Shown here: in pieces, positions 1-11,492 of the stretch
Position numbering within the stretch: the first letter of the stretch is position 1
How the letters are laid out: the number at the start of each line of letters is the position of its first letter
DNA from: Lonsdalea populi
Lineage (GTDB): Bacteria; Pseudomonadota; Gammaproteobacteria; Enterobacterales; Enterobacteriaceae
Direction: 5' to 3'
DNA: 64,000 nt
Assembly: GCF_015999465.1 (NCBI RefSeq)
Contig: NZ_CP065534.1
Span: forward strand, 3,596,001 to 3,660,000
Notes under the pieces: generated by a model
What the model saw: only the letters and a program-made list of their open reading frames with translations
What the model was told of the DNA's origin: nothing
The model's database searches: none
Translations under genes and position numbers: made by a program

Positions 1-223
1 TATAAGGCATCGTCGTCGGGATACGCGCTATCTGATACTCCACCAGCGCCAGCGACGGATACGCCAATACGGCAATCGCCGCCCGGGTCACCGTGCCCTC
101 CTGCTCAAACCCGACGTCCGCGCCGGCAATCAACGCCGGCTGTTTGAACGGGAGCGCATCATGACGGATGACCTGAGCCGCCTTGATTAACTGTTCCGCC
201 CGTAGAGACTGAGTGTCGATCAT
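1..223 (-). CDS. nfi: Endonuclease V (deoxyinosine 3' endonuclease), 5' part only
   Basis: Repair nuclease that nicks DNA near deaminated bases such as deoxyinosine. Only the first 74 or so codons lie in the window; the gene runs off the left edge. The visible protein starts [11 protein letters not shown] and contains the family segment AGADVGFEQ at about residues 32-40, then [19 protein letters not shown], which resembles E. coli Nfi closely. Its ATG overlaps the hemE stop codon (ATGA), so the two genes are translationally coupled in a nudC-hemE-nfi order, as in E. coli. No frameshift is seen in the visible part. Confidence 0.9.
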   Translation of the reverse strand, partial: MIDTQSLRAEQLIKAAQVIRHDALPFKQPALIAGADVGFEQEGTVTRAAIAVLAYPSLALVEYQIARIPTTMPY

Positions 224-1293
224 GCCTTCTCCTGGTGATAAGGCCGGGACAGGCGATGCACCGCGTCCACGAACGCCCCGGCGTGTTCCGGCGGCACATC
301 CTGATGGATGCCGTGACCAAGGTTGAACACGTGGCCGTTGCCCGGACCAAAACCGTCCAGAATGGCGGCGACTTCCTGTTCGATACGCGCAGGGGGAGCA
401 TAAAGCATGGACGGATCCATATTGCCCTGCAGAGCAACCTTATCGCCCACGCGACGACGGGCGTCGGCGATATCCGTTGTCCAGTCCAGACCCAACGCGT
501 CGCAGCCTGTTTCCACCATCGCCTCCAGCCACTGCCCGCCGCCTTTGGTGAACAGCGTCACCGGTACACGGCGGCCCTCATGCTCACGCAGCAGGCCATC
601 GACGATCTTATGCATGTAATGCAGCGAAAATTCGCGATAATCGCGACCGCTGAGCGCGCCGCCCCAGGTATCGAAAATCATGACCGCCTGAGCGCCCGCT
701 TTGATTTGTGCGTTCAGGTAAAGGATGACGCTGCCCGCCAGTTTGTCCAACAACAGATGCAGCGTGCGGGGTTCGGCGAACAGCATTTTTTTGATAATGG
801 TAAACGCCTTGCTGCTACCACCTTCGACCATATAGGTGGCCAACGTCCACGGGCTGCCCGAGAAGCCGATCAGCGGTACTTCGCCCGCCAGATTGCGACG
901 GATGGTTCGTACGGCGTTCATCACGTAGCCCAGTTCCTGTTCCGGATCGGGGATCGGCAACGCCGCGACGTCGGCATGGCTTCTGAGCGGATGACGAAAA
1001 CGCGGACCTTCGCCCGCTTCAAAATAAAGTCCCAATCCCATCGCATCCGGGATCGTCAGAATATCGGAGAACAGAATGGCCGCGTCCAGCGCATAGCGGC
1101 GCAGCGGCTGCAGCGTTACTTCGCAGGCCAGCTCGGCATTCTTGCACAACGACATAAAATCTCCGGCCTGAGCGCGCGTCGCTTTATATTCCGGCAGATA
1201 ACGACCAGCCTGACGCATCATCCAAACAGGCGTGACATCAACAGGCTGACGTAACAGAGCGCGTAAATAGCGATCGTTTTTAAGGTCGGTCAT
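220..1293 (-). CDS. hemE: Uroporphyrinogen decarboxylase
   Basis: Removes four carboxyl groups from uroporphyrinogen III to give coproporphyrinogen III, a cytosolic step of heme synthesis. The protein has 357 residues (E. coli 354). It carries the N-terminal family signature [15 protein letters not shown] at about residues 22-36, with the substrate-binding arginines, and the [14 protein letters not shown] segment with the catalytic-pocket aspartate near residue 78. Its C-terminal part contains [14 protein letters not shown], also typical. It lies between nudC and nfi on the same strand and overlaps nfi by four bases. Nothing unusual is seen in it. Confidence 0.97.
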   Translation of the reverse strand: MTDLKNDRYLRALLRQPVDVTPVWMMRQAGRYLPEYKATRAQAGDFMSLCKNAELACEVTLQPLRRYALDAAILFSDILTIPDAMGLGLYFEAGEGPRFRHPLRSHADVAALPIPDPEQELGYVMNAVRTIRRNLAGEVPLIGFSGSPWTLATYMVEGGSSKAFTIIKKMLFAEPRTLHLLLDKLAGSVILYLNAQIKAGAQAVMIFDTWGGALSGRDYREFSLHYMHKIVDGLLREHEGRRVPVTLFTKGGGQWLEAMVETGCDALGLDWTTDIADARRRVGDKVALQGNMDPSMLYAPPARIEQEVAAILDGFGPGNGHVFNLGHGIHQDVPPEHAGAFVDAVHRLSRPYHQEKA

Positions 1294-1408
1294 GATCTTT
1301 TCCTTTTGGCGCCTGAACGGCAGGCGCGCAGGTCGCTGTGGTCTGGGTATTTCAGGCGGCAGTGTAGCGGGTTGATTCCCCTCAGGCTACACGCATGACG
1401 CAGACGGA

Positions 1409-2182
1409 TTAGCCGTCGGCTTCACGGCACATCACCACCGTATCTTCTATCAGGCGGCGCGCCACGGTTCCCGGCGGCGGCAGGATTGGCAGTTTGTCGT
1501 AACGGAACCAGGCGGCATCGCGGAGCTCGGAGGGATCGTGACGCAGTTCGCCGTCGGCATACTCCGCAATATAGGCCATCATCAGAGAATGGGGGAACGG
1601 CCAGGGCTGAGAACTCACATATTGGAGATTTTTAATGCGAATATTGCTCTCTTCCATGACTTCTCGGGCTACGGCCTGTTCAAGCGTTTCACCCAGCTCG
1701 ACGAACCCGGCCAGCGCGGTGTACATATTGCCCCGGTGGCGGACATGCTGCGCCAGTAAAATTTCGCTGCCGCGGCGGATCGCGACGATGACGCAGGGCG
1801 CAATCTGCGGATAGTAGCGCTCCCGGCAGTGGCCGCACAGGCAGGCCAGCTCGGTTTTGCTGTGGTGCATCTCATGACCGCAGTAGCCGCAGAAACGGTG
1901 GGCGCGATAAAACTCGGCCAGCTGAACTCCCCGGCCGGCCAACTGAAACAGCCCGCCCTCCACGTCCAGCAGTTGGCGCAGCGATCCCATCTCTTCAGGC
2001 ATCGTCTGGCGCACCAGCCAGACAGGCTCGCCCTGCCATTCACCGATTCGGCGTGCGGGACACGTTTTCAGTCCCCATTGGGTGGAACAACCTTGCGGTA
2101 ATCTCCCCTGAGGCAGCCAAATCTGATGGTTCTCGCTGACAACCCACCAGCCGTGCTCTTCACCTGTTAACGTTACTTCCAT
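1409..2182 (-). CDS. nudC: NADH pyrophosphatase / NAD-cap RNA decapping hydrolase NudC
   Basis: Nudix hydrolase that cleaves NADH to NMNH and AMP and removes NAD caps from RNA. It has 257 residues, the E. coli length. A zinc ribbon is visible with cysteines at 98, 101, 116 and 119, followed by the Nudix box at about 159-181 ([18 protein letters not shown]). The SQPWPFP motif that defines the NADH-specific subgroup follows. One oddity is that the glycine near the end of the Nudix consensus is replaced by asparagine (EESNI). The gene is upstream of hemE on the same strand. The adjacent rsd gene expected from E. coli is not present. Confidence 0.96.
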   Translation of the reverse strand: MEVTLTGEEHGWWVVSENHQIWLPQGRLPQGCSTQWGLKTCPARRIGEWQGEPVWLVRQTMPEEMGSLRQLLDVEGGLFQLAGRGVQLAEFYRAHRFCGYCGHEMHHSKTELACLCGHCRERYYPQIAPCVIVAIRRGSEILLAQHVRHRGNMYTALAGFVELGETLEQAVAREVMEESNIRIKNLQYVSSQPWPFPHSLMMAYIAEYADGELRHDPSELRDAAWFRYDKLPILPPPGTVARRLIEDTVVMCREADG

Positions 2183-2494
2183 CTTTTCTTTCGCCCTCTG
2201 TCACCGAGTCTATGGCTATGATGTGTAGATATAGACAACATTAATGCATATAAATCAGACGCTCTACGCTTTAGCACAATACCACGCCATGGAAACTCGT
2301 TCCGTCGTTCTCTCTCCTCGCCGCTTTCAATCCGCAATCATGTATTTCGGTGACATTGCCCGCAAGAAGGATGATTTATCGCATATTTTGCGAAAAATAA
2401 GGCCACTGTCAGCAACAGGCATTTTCTATCGTTCTGACGCTGGCTGTCCTGCCGAAGACCTGCCCGTTGACCTCGCCCGTCGCCGATCCCGCCT

Positions 2495-2523
2495 TTGACA
2501 GCGACGTGTTGCCAGCATAAAGT
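2495..2523 (+). promoter_or_regulatory. Candidate sigma-70 promoter of the thi operon
   Basis: TTGACA at 2495-2500 is followed after 17 bases by TAAAGT at 2518-2523. It would start transcription near 2530, about 30 bases before the riboswitch core. The -10 match is moderate, so this is a position-supported guess. Confidence 0.4.
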
Positions 2524-2562
2524 GTAGGCGATTGACTTCGCCCAACTCACCGGGCGTCATCT

Positions 2563-4696
<2,134 letters not shown>

Positions 4697-4697
<1 letters not shown>

Positions 4698-5341
4698 TGA
4701 GCGCCCCCCTGCTTTCGTTTCCCAGCGAGGAATCACGGCTGGGGCTCTACCCTGTCGTCGACAGCGTGCAGTGGATCGAGCGATTGCTCAGTGTGGGCGT
4801 GAAGACCCTGCAACTGAGGATCAAAGACCAGCCTGAATCTCAAATGGAGCCAGAGGTGATCAAGGCGATCGCCCTCGCCCGCCGCTATCAGGCGCGTCTG
4901 TTTATCAACGATGACTGGCAACTGGCCATCAAGCACCAGGCCTACGGCGTCCATCTCGGTCAGGAGGATCTGGATAACGCCGATCTGAGCGCCATCCGGC
5001 GCGCCGGACTGCGGCTGGGTGTCTCAACCCATGATGATAACGAGCTGGCGCGCGCCGTCGCTATCGCGCCTTCCTACATCGCGCTGGGGCATATTTTCCC
5101 GACGCAGACCAAAGCGATGCCGTCGGCGCCGCAGGGACTGGCCGAACTGGCGCGTCATATCAGTGAACTGGCGGGACGCTTCCCCACGGTCGCTATCGGC
5201 GGCATCAGCATCGAACGGGTGCCTTCCGTGCTGGCGACAGGCGTCGGCAGCATCGCCGTCGTGAGCGCCATCACTCAGGCGGCGGACTGGCGACAGGCGA
5301 CCGCGACCTTGCTGCGCCTGATCGAAAAGCGGGAGGCGTAA
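4697..5341 (+). CDS. thiE: Thiamin phosphate synthase
   Basis: Joins hydroxymethylpyrimidine pyrophosphate and thiazole phosphate to form thiamin phosphate. The protein has 214 residues in a TIM-barrel fold. Visible family segments are [15 protein letters not shown] (substrate-binding), [30 protein letters not shown], and VAIGGIS near the C-terminus. The start codon overlaps the thiC stop (TGATG), which implies coupled translation; thiF begins one base after its stop. Confidence 0.97.
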
Positions 5342-5342
5342 C

Positions 5343-6092
5343 ATGCTGAACGATCAGGCCTTTATGCGTTACAGCCGCCAGCTGTTGCTGGAAGATATCG
5401 GTCCCGTTGGTCAGCAGCGGCTGGCTGACGCCACCGTGTTGCAAGTCGGTCTCGGCGGTCTGGGCGCGCCTTGTGCGCTCTATCTGGCGGCCGCAGGCGT
5501 CGGCAGGCTGCTGCTGGCGGATCATGACACGCTGCATATCTCCAACCTGCAACGCCAGGTGCTCTATCGCACTGAGGATATCGCGCAACCTAAAGCGATT
5601 CTGGCTCAGAGTCAGCTGTTGGCGCTGAACCCGGACATCGCGATCGAAGCGTTACAGTCGCGATTGGAAGGCGAAGCGCTGGCTGAAGCGGTCAGCCGCG
5701 TCGACCTGGTGCTGGACTGTAGCGACAACATGGCGACGCGCCATGCCGTCAACGCCGCCTGCGTCCGGGCTGAAAAACCGTTAGTCAGCGCCAGCGCCGT
5801 CGGCTTCGGCGGCCAATTGCTCGTGCTGACGCCCCCCTATCTTCACGGCTGCTACGCCTGCCTTTATCCGGATGCGACCGAGCCTGTGCGCAACTGCCGC
5901 ACCGCCGGCGTATTGGGGCCGGTTGCCGGGGTCATGGGGACTTTACAGGCCTTGGAGGCCATCAAACTGCTGTGCGGACTGCCCTCCATGCTGGACGGCA
6001 AGCTGAGGCTGTTCGACGCCCGCCAGCAGCAGTGGAATACGCTCCAGCTCTCCCCCGCTGCGGGCTGCCCGGTCTGCCGGAGCGCCGTATGA
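5343..6092 (+). CDS. thiF: ThiS adenylyltransferase
   Basis: E1-like enzyme that adenylates the C-terminal glycine of ThiS so that it can accept sulfur for the thiazole ring. The protein has 249 residues. It shows an N-terminal nucleotide-binding loop (VGLGGLGAPCA, about residues 36-46), the DCSDNMATRHAVN segment, and two CxxC pairs (CYAC and CPVC) that bind zinc. Its last bases overlap the thiS start (ATGA). Confidence 0.97.
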   Translation: MLNDQAFMRYSRQLLLEDIGPVGQQRLADATVLQVGLGGLGAPCALYLAAAGVGRLLLADHDTLHISNLQRQVLYRTEDIAQPKAILAQSQLLALNPDIAIEALQSRLEGEALAEAVSRVDLVLDCSDNMATRHAVNAACVRAEKPLVSASAVGFGGQLLVLTPPYLHGCYACLYPDATEPVRNCRTAGVLGPVAGVMGTLQALEAIKLLCGLPSMLDGKLRLFDARQQQWNTLQLSPAAGCPVCRSAV

Positions 6093-6289
6093 AAATTTTT
6101 ATCAATGAGGAAGCCATCACGCTGGAGGAGCCGATCAGCGTGGAGCAGCTGTTGCAACGGTTGGATCGTCTGCAACCGGGCACCGCGCTGGCGATCAATC
6201 AGATCGTCATCCCCCGCCCCGACTGGAGCGCCTGTCGGGTGCAGGACGGGGACGACATTTTGCTTTTTCAGGCGATAGCAGGAGGATAA
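6089..6289 (+). CDS. thiS: Sulfur carrier protein ThiS
   Basis: Small ubiquitin-fold sulfur carrier of 66 residues, starting MKIFINEEAITLEEP and ending in the required Gly-Gly (AIAGG). ThiF adenylates this terminus and it becomes a thiocarboxylate that donates sulfur to ThiG. The ATG overlaps the thiF stop by four bases; thiG follows immediately after its TAA. Confidence 0.96.
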   Translation: MKIFINEEAITLEEPISVEQLLQRLDRLQPGTALAINQIVIPRPDWSACRVQDGDDILLFQAIAGG

Positions 6290-7075
6290 ATGCTCACCAT
6301 CGCAGAAACCACATTTACATCCCGGCTGCTGGCAGGCACCGGCAAGTTCGCCAGCGCAGAGATCATGAGCGCGGCGCTGCAGGCGGCAGGCTCCCAACTG
6401 GTCACGCTGGCGATGAAACGCGTTAGCCTTTCCGGCGGCAGCGACGCGCTTCTGGCGCCGCTACAGCGTCTGGGGGTACAGCTGTTACCGAATACCTCGG
6501 GGGCCAAAACGGCGGAGGAAGCGGTCTTCGCCGCCCATCTGGCTCGGGAAGCGTTGGGGACTCGCTGGATTAAGCTCGAGATTCATCCCGATATGAAATA
6601 CCTGCTGCCCGACCCGGTGGAAACGCTGAAGGCAGCGGCCCAGCTGGTGAAAGAAGGATTTATCGTGCTGCCCTACTGCGGCGCCGATCCGGTGCTGTGC
6701 AAACGGCTGGAGGCCGTCGGCTGTGCTGCGGTCATGCCGCTGGGAGCGCCGATCGGCTCTAATCAGGGCCTGCAAACGCGCGATTTTCTGCGCATCATCA
6801 TCGAACAGGCGCAGGTTCCGGTCGTGGTCGACGCCGGGATCGGCGCGCCCAGCCAGGCCGCCGAGGCTATCGAGATGGGGGCCGATGCCGTACTGGTCAA
6901 CACGGCGATGGCCGTCGCCCGTGACCCGGTCGGTATGGCCCGCGCCTTTCGGCTAGCGGTTGAGGCGGGCGCGCTGGCGACGGAGTCGGGCTTGGGTACG
7001 CGTCAATCCCACGCCACCGCCACCAGCCCTCTGACCGATTTTCTACATCAAAATCCAACGGGAGCAAACTCATGA
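6290..7075 (+). CDS. thiG: Thiazole synthase ThiG
   Basis: Builds the thiazole phosphate ring from deoxyxylulose phosphate, dehydroglycine and ThiS thiocarboxylate. The protein has 261 residues. Family features include [10 protein letters not shown] near the start, [15 protein letters not shown] containing the Schiff-base lysine near residue 97, [17 protein letters not shown], and [21 protein letters not shown] cut into the usual phosphate-binding loops. It overlaps thiH by four bases. ThiG and ThiH work as a complex. Confidence 0.97.
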   Translation: MLTIAETTFTSRLLAGTGKFASAEIMSAALQAAGSQLVTLAMKRVSLSGGSDALLAPLQRLGVQLLPNTSGAKTAEEAVFAAHLAREALGTRWIKLEIHPDMKYLLPDPVETLKAAAQLVKEGFIVLPYCGADPVLCKRLEAVGCAAVMPLGAPIGSNQGLQTRDFLRIIIEQAQVPVVVDAGIGAPSQAAEAIEMGADAVLVNTAMAVARDPVGMARAFRLAVEAGALATESGLGTRQSHATATSPLTDFLHQNPTGANS

Positions 7076-8217
7076 GCGAAGGATTTTATCGCCGCTGGGA
7101 GACGCTCGACTGGGACGATCTCCGTTTTCGCATCAACGGTAAAACGTCTGCCGACGTCCTGCGGGCGCTCGATGCGCCCCGACTCGACCTCGACGACTTC
7201 ATGGCGTTGATTTCGCCCGCCGCGGCAGGCTACCTCGAACCGCTGGCCCAGCGCGCGCAGCGTCTTACCCGCCAGCGCTTCGGCAATACGGTGGGATTTT
7301 ATGTTCCGCTGTATTTGTCCAACCTCTGCGCCAACGACTGCACCTACTGCGGGTTTTCGATGAGCAATCGGATTAAGCGCAAGATCCTGAATGACGATGA
7401 GATCCAGCGGGAGTGCCGTGCAATCCGCCAGCTAGGGTTCGACCAACTGTTGCTGGTCGCCGGCGAGCATCAGGGCAAGGTGGGGATGGACTACTTTCGA
7501 CGGGTGCTGCCGCTGATCAGACCGCACTTCAGCTCGCTGATGATGGAAGTGCAGCCGCTGGCGACGGAGGAGTATGCCGAGCTAAAGGCGCTGGGACTAG
7601 ATGGCGTCATGGTCTACCAGGAAACCTATCACGCGCCGACCTACGCGCGGCACCACCTGCGCGGCCGCAAACAGGATTTCCCCTGGCGGCTGGCCACGCC
7701 GGATCGTCTCGGCGCGGCGGGGATCGACAAGATCGGCCTCGGCGCGTTGATCGGCCTGTCGGACAGCTGGCGCATGGACTGCTACATGGTGGCGGAACAC
7801 CTGCTGGACCTGCAGCGACGTTACTGGCAAAGCCGCTTTTCTCTCTCGTTTCCACGCCTGCGCCCGTGTGCGGGTGGTATTGAACCGGCTTCGCTGATGG
7901 ATGAAGCACAGCTGATGCAGACGATTTGCGCATTTCGGCTGCTGGCGCCGGACGTGGAGCTGTCGTTGTCGACGCGCGAGTCGCCTTTCTTTCGCGATCA
8001 TATGGTGTCCATCGCCATCAACAGCGTGAGCGCCTTCTCCAAAACGCAGCCGGGTGGCTACGCCGACAACCACCCGGAGCTGGAACAGTTCGCTCCCCAT
8101 GATGCCCGGCGGCCGGAGGCGGTGGCAGACGCGATAATCCGTGCCGGCCTACAGCCCGTGTGGAAAGACTGGGACGGCTATCTGGGAAGATCGCGCATTT
8201 CATCGCACCACGACTGA
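7072..8217 (+). CDS. thiH: 2-iminoacetate synthase ThiH (tyrosine lyase)
   Basis: Radical SAM enzyme that cleaves tyrosine to dehydroglycine and p-cresol, supplying the glycine part of the thiazole. It has 381 residues. The CANDCTYC motif near residue 85 gives the CX3CX2C ligands of the iron-sulfur cluster. It is the last gene of the thi operon, and a stem-loop follows its stop codon. The MocR-type gene downstream is convergent. Confidence 0.97.
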   Translation: MSEGFYRRWETLDWDDLRFRINGKTSADVLRALDAPRLDLDDFMALISPAAAGYLEPLAQRAQRLTRQRFGNTVGFYVPLYLSNLCANDCTYCGFSMSNRIKRKILNDDEIQRECRAIRQLGFDQLLLVAGEHQGKVGMDYFRRVLPLIRPHFSSLMMEVQPLATEEYAELKALGLDGVMVYQETYHAPTYARHHLRGRKQDFPWRLATPDRLGAAGIDKIGLGALIGLSDSWRMDCYMVAEHLLDLQRRYWQSRFSLSFPRLRPCAGGIEPASLMDEAQLMQTICAFRLLAPDVELSLSTRESPFFRDHMVSIAINSVSAFSKTQPGGYADNHPELEQFAPHDARRPEAVADAIIRAGLQPVWKDWDGYLGRSRISSHHD

Positions 8218-8221
8218 ACGT

Positions 8222-8253
8222 ACCGCGATGTCTTGAACGCCGGACATCGCGGT
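8222..8253. terminator. Stem-loop between thiH and the MocR-type gene
   Basis: Perfect 11-bp inverted repeat ACCGCGATGTC / GACATCGCGGT with a 10-base loop, directly between two convergent genes. There is no clear T-run on either side, so it may act as a transcript-end stabiliser rather than a strong intrinsic terminator. Confidence 0.6.
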
Positions 8254-8277
8254 CCTTCGTCCTCGCGCCTGAGGGGC

Positions 8278-9705
8278 TCAGGCCTTGCACGCGAGCGTCA
8301 TCTCCCGCTCGATTTCTTCCCCAATCATCTTCAACGCCCTTTCCGTTTTCTCTGTGCAGGGTAACGCATAGTTGAGACGCAGACAGTTGCGGTATTTGCC
8401 CGATGCCGAAAACAGAGAACCTACGGCGACCTGCGTATCGCGTTCAGCCAGACGGCGATTCAACCGGATGCCGTCGAAGGCTTCCGGCAGTTCTATCCAC
8501 ATCAAAAAGCCGCCCTGCGGTCGGCTAACGCAGATCCCCTCGGGGAAATAATGGCGGACGAAGCTGGTGAAGCGACACTGATTACGCTGGTATTGCGCAC
8601 GCATTCGCCTCAGGTGCGGCAGGTAATGGCCCTGACGGATAAACTCGGCGACCGCCGATTGCGTCAGGATGACGCCGCCTCCGCTGTTCACGTATTTCAT
8701 ATGCAGCACGCGATCGAGATACCGTCCCGGCGCGACCCAACCCACTCTCAGGCCCGGCCCCATAACTTTGGAAAAGGAGCTGCACAACAGCACGCGCCCA
8801 TCGTCATCCAACGACTTCAAGGTCATCGGCCGCGGGTATTCATAGGCCAGCTCGCCATAGACGTCGTCCTCGATTACGGCGATATCGAAACGCTGCGCGA
8901 GCGTCATCAATCCCCGCTTACGCGCCTCCGGCATGATAAAACCCAGCGGGTTATTGCAGTTCGGCACCACAAACACGGCCTTAATAGGCCACTGGTCCAG
9001 CGCTAACTCTAGCGCCTCCAAACTGAGTCCGTTGACAAAATCCGTCGGAATTTCAATGACCTTTACCCTGTAACTCCGCAGCGTCTGCATCATCCCATAA
9101 AACGTCGGGGATTCGACAGCGATGATATCGCCCGGCTGACAGACAGCCCGAAGGCAAAGAAACAGCGCTTCCTGACACCCCGTCGTGGTGACGATCTCAT
9201 CAGCGGTCAGCCTGCACCCGCTGTCGACCGCCAGGCGTGCAATTTGCTCCCGCAGTGTCGTTACGCCGCGCAAGCCGCCGTATTGCAAAAGCGAGGCGTC
9301 CGACTTCATACCCTGTCGACTGATGATTTTCCACAACGGTTTGATGGTGGCCGACGTCACATCCGGCATGCCGTTGCCCAGATGCATGACCTCGCTTTCC
9401 CTACGCATGTCTAACAACCCACGCACCGCATCCCAATGGGTAATTTCAACCGGCCGCTGCGCCGGGCGCGTAATCGCAGGAATAGGCGGCGCGGCATAAC
9501 GTGCAGAGACAAAGTAGCCCGAGCGCGGCTGCGGAGAAATCAGCATCTGCTCTTCCAGCAGATGGTAAGCCTGCTGGACCGTACTGATGCTCACGCCATG
9601 CTCCTGCGAGAGGATTCTGACCGAGGGCAGCCGTTCTCCCGGCTGATAAAGCCCTTGTTGAATGCGCTGCGCCAACAAGGTGGCCAGATGCTGATAGCGA
9701 GTCAT
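8278..9705 (-). CDS. MocR/PdxR-type transcriptional regulator with aminotransferase domain
   Basis: A GntR-type winged helix at residues 1-70 (QPGERLPSVR, STVQQAYHLLEEQ) is fused to a fold-type I aminotransferase domain. In the latter, NNPLG at 251-255, IEDDVYGEL near 278-286 and SFSK with the PLP lysine at 313 are intact. The start at 9705 (MTRYQHLATLL, 475 aa) is preceded by AAGGAT at normal spacing; the open frame extends further upstream without a better signal. It resembles E. coli YdcR in layout. Its target is unknown; the closest genes are the convergent thi operon and the divergent DUF1127 gene. Confidence 0.85.
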   Translation of the reverse strand: MTRYQHLATLLAQRIQQGLYQPGERLPSVRILSQEHGVSISTVQQAYHLLEEQMLISPQPRSGYFVSARYAAPPIPAITRPAQRPVEITHWDAVRGLLDMRRESEVMHLGNGMPDVTSATIKPLWKIISRQGMKSDASLLQYGGLRGVTTLREQIARLAVDSGCRLTADEIVTTTGCQEALFLCLRAVCQPGDIIAVESPTFYGMMQTLRSYRVKVIEIPTDFVNGLSLEALELALDQWPIKAVFVVPNCNNPLGFIMPEARKRGLMTLAQRFDIAVIEDDVYGELAYEYPRPMTLKSLDDDGRVLLCSSFSKVMGPGLRVGWVAPGRYLDRVLHMKYVNSGGGVILTQSAVAEFIRQGHYLPHLRRMRAQYQRNQCRFTSFVRHYFPEGICVSRPQGGFLMWIELPEAFDGIRLNRRLAERDTQVAVGSLFSASGKYRNCLRLNYALPCTEKTERALKMIGEEIEREMTLACKA

Positions 9706-9776
9706 GAAAGTATCCTTCATTGGAACATTATCGTCAGAAACCAGTACAGATTGACACGAAAAGTCCCATTCAGAGT

Positions 9777-9828
9777 CATACAATTCTCTTCTGTATGGTA
9801 AATAAAGCGCATTTGTGAATCTGTATTG
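9777..9828. promoter_or_regulatory. Candidate operator in the MocR/DUF1127 divergent spacer
   Basis: CATACA at 9777-9782 and TGTATG at 9792-9797 form an inverted repeat. CTGTATGG at 9791-9798 recurs as CTGTATTG at 9821-9828, a 30-base step or about three helical turns. MocR-family regulators commonly use repeated half-sites with such spacing, so this may be the regulator's own site. The assignment is inferred from repeats alone. Confidence 0.35.
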
Positions 9829-9880
9829 TTTTCTCACTCTCTTTCATGATGGTGCCACACTACACGGGGAGGGACTGAAA

Positions 9881-10129
9881 ATGGCACGACACGGTCAACA
9901 TTCGCAAACATTCTCGCTGCGCGCGCTATTTATCGAAGTCTGCGGGCATTGGCAGCGACGACGTCTGCGCACCAGAACGCGCAAACTACTGCATATGATG
10001 AGCGACGAACGCCTCAAGGATATCGGCCTGTCGCGTGCGGACATTGACCAGTGCTACCGGGCCGATGCCTTCGGCAAAGACGGTTGGCTTCAGTGCCGGA
10101 ATGATGCTCACAGGAAAAATGAGAGGTAA
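9881..10129 (+). CDS. DUF1127 domain protein
   Basis: Small basic protein of 82 residues with a C-terminal DUF1127 (YjiS-like) motif: TRKLLHMMSDERLKDIGLS at about residues 33-51. The ATG at 9881 is preceded by GGGGAGGGA, a strong ribosome binding site, which supports it over the earlier start at 9815. Members of this family are short arginine-rich proteins; some are implicated in RNA binding or phosphate and carbon regulation in other bacteria, but no function can be assigned here. It is divergent from the MocR-type regulator, which may control it. Confidence 0.8.
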   Translation: MARHGQHSQTFSLRALFIEVCGHWQRRRLRTRTRKLLHMMSDERLKDIGLSRADIDQCYRADAFGKDGWLQCRNDAHRKNER

Positions 10130-10234
10130 GCGATGTCGCTAATTTTTTTTCGCGACGGTTTCCATATCAGTGCGGCTGCGGTCGCGGGGAAAACCGGGCA
10201 ACGTTAAAGTGCGCATGCCGGTACACTTGCCGGC

Positions 10235-10265
10235 CGCAGGCTGACTGTGAATCCTCGAGCCTGCG
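10235..10265 (+). terminator. Stem-loop downstream of the DUF1127 gene
   Basis: CGCAGGCT at 10235-10242 pairs with AGCCTGCG at 10258-10265. It lies between the convergent DUF1127 and DUF1176 genes and has no T-run. It is a possible weak terminator; nothing else is seen in 10130-10323. Confidence 0.35.
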
Positions 10266-10323
10266 CCTCTTATGTCGCCGTCGGTCTGGTTCTGGCCGAC
10301 TGCGGCCCTTCCTACGCTTAGCG

Positions 10324-11394
10324 CTATTTGCCTTCGTTATACCCCGGCGTTTCCCACAGCGAAGGCCATTCGCCAGGCCAACCGCCGTTACATCCCCTCT
10401 GGCTGTGATAAGTCACTAGCCGGAACTGTTGACCGTCGTAACGCCACTGGGCGCTTTCACCGCAGTCGGCAAAGCCGCGGCCTTTCACCAGATGGAACAG
10501 ATCGCCAGTCTGGGGATCATAGTCAGCGTTGGTAAACCAATCTACCTGCTGAGGACGTCCGTTTTCATCCGGCAGCGGCAACGGCAGCACCAGTTGACGC
10601 GCGGCCGACGGATTATCGCGCGGCGTGATAAACACCAGGCTCGATGATTGATAAGCGCCCATGCCGCAGTTGATCATGACCAGCGCATTGCGTTGGTCCA
10701 GCGGCTGAACCTGATTAATCGCTTTATCCTGCTCGTTGATATCGCAAGTCTCTCTCACCAGCAGCACATGCTGCGCCTTGATGACGGCCTCGACCAACGT
10801 TTGCGGATTGCTGACCGCAGGCACGTTTGTCAGCGCGGGCGGCAGTCCGGGTTGACTCAACCTCGCCGGGACGTCGGAAGCCGGTTTACTACCGCGCTGC
10901 CGCAGCGCCCCTTGTGTGCCAATTCGTCCCTGACGTTCATCCACCAGCAGGAGCGCCGCGTTCAATCCACGTAAGGAGCTGCCCTGTTGCGGATCGTCAC
11001 CGACGGAAAGCGTCAGCGCATCTTTAGCCTGCTGTAAAAAATGTTGTATCACGGGCAAATTTTCCGTGGCGACAATCGCGTCGTCGTCGTTAAGCGCAGG
11101 CGTTAAATTCAACCCTTCCGCCGGGTCTTCATCCAGCCACAATGTGGGATGGGCTTCCTGAGAAAAAGGCACGATCGTCAATGACGTTACGCCGGTCGCG
11201 CCGGACTGCCGCGTGAGCGTGATACGCAGATTTTCATCAATATTACGCACGTCGCAGTCGTTCAGGTTGTTGCACGTCACCTGCCAGTTAGAGAAAATTT
11301 TTTGCACCGGCGGCGCAAACGGCATTCCGGCAGCAAAAGCCGGCACGGCGGACAATACCGCCAGACTGGCTGCAACCACGCTTGCTTTCAGCAT
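10324..11394 (-). CDS. Secreted DUF1176 domain protein
   Basis: Protein of 356 residues with a clear Sec signal peptide (about residues 1-21, ending AVPAFA). The mature start, PPVQKIFSNWQVTCNN, is characteristic of DUF1176 proteins, which are periplasmic and of unknown function. Six or so cysteines in the mature part could form disulfides. It starts 51 bases after the rpoC terminator on the same strand, with GAGA upstream of the ATG as a weak ribosome binding site. E. coli has no such gene between rpoC and thiH, so it belongs to a lineage-specific insertion with its two neighbours. Confidence 0.8.
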   Translation of the reverse strand: MLKASVVAASLAVLSAVPAFAAGMPFAPPVQKIFSNWQVTCNNLNDCDVRNIDENLRITLTRQSGATGVTSLTIVPFSQEAHPTLWLDEDPAEGLNLTPALNDDDAIVATENLPVIQHFLQQAKDALTLSVGDDPQQGSSLRGLNAALLLVDERQGRIGTQGALRQRGSKPASDVPARLSQPGLPPALTNVPAVSNPQTLVEAVIKAQHVLLVRETCDINEQDKAINQVQPLDQRNALVMINCGMGAYQSSSLVFITPRDNPSAARQLVLPLPLPDENGRPQQVDWFTNADYDPQTGDLFHLVKGRGFADCGESAQWRYDGQQFRLVTYHSQRGCNGGWPGEWPSLWETPGYNEGK

Positions 11395-11445
11395 AATGTG
11401 TCTCTCATTGCTCTGTTTTCTGTCTCATCACTCGCTTTTTATGCA

Positions 11446-11476
11446 TAAAAAAACCGCTCCGGGGAGCGGTTTTTTA
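11446..11476 (-). terminator. Intrinsic terminator of the rplJL-rpoBC operon
   Basis: ACCGCTCC and GGAGCGGT form the stem (fully palindromic core CCGCTCCGGGGAGCGG on the plus strand), flanked by an A-run at 11446-11452 and a T-run at 11471-11476. It lies just downstream of the rpoC stop and could terminate in both directions. Confidence 0.88.
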
Positions 11477-11492
11477 TCATGCAGCGTCGACG

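Noticed and set aside
235-1254. Long open frame antisense to hemE
   Set aside because: It lies entirely opposite a strongly conserved gene and has no recognisable family; it is a coding-bias shadow.
2244-2498. 84-codon open frame upstream of thiC
   Set aside because: There is no ribosome binding site and no family resemblance, and it overlaps the candidate thiC promoter.
10235-10265. Recombination or attachment site near the accessory block
   Set aside because: Only a simple hairpin is seen; there is no matching copy at the other side of the block and no integrase.
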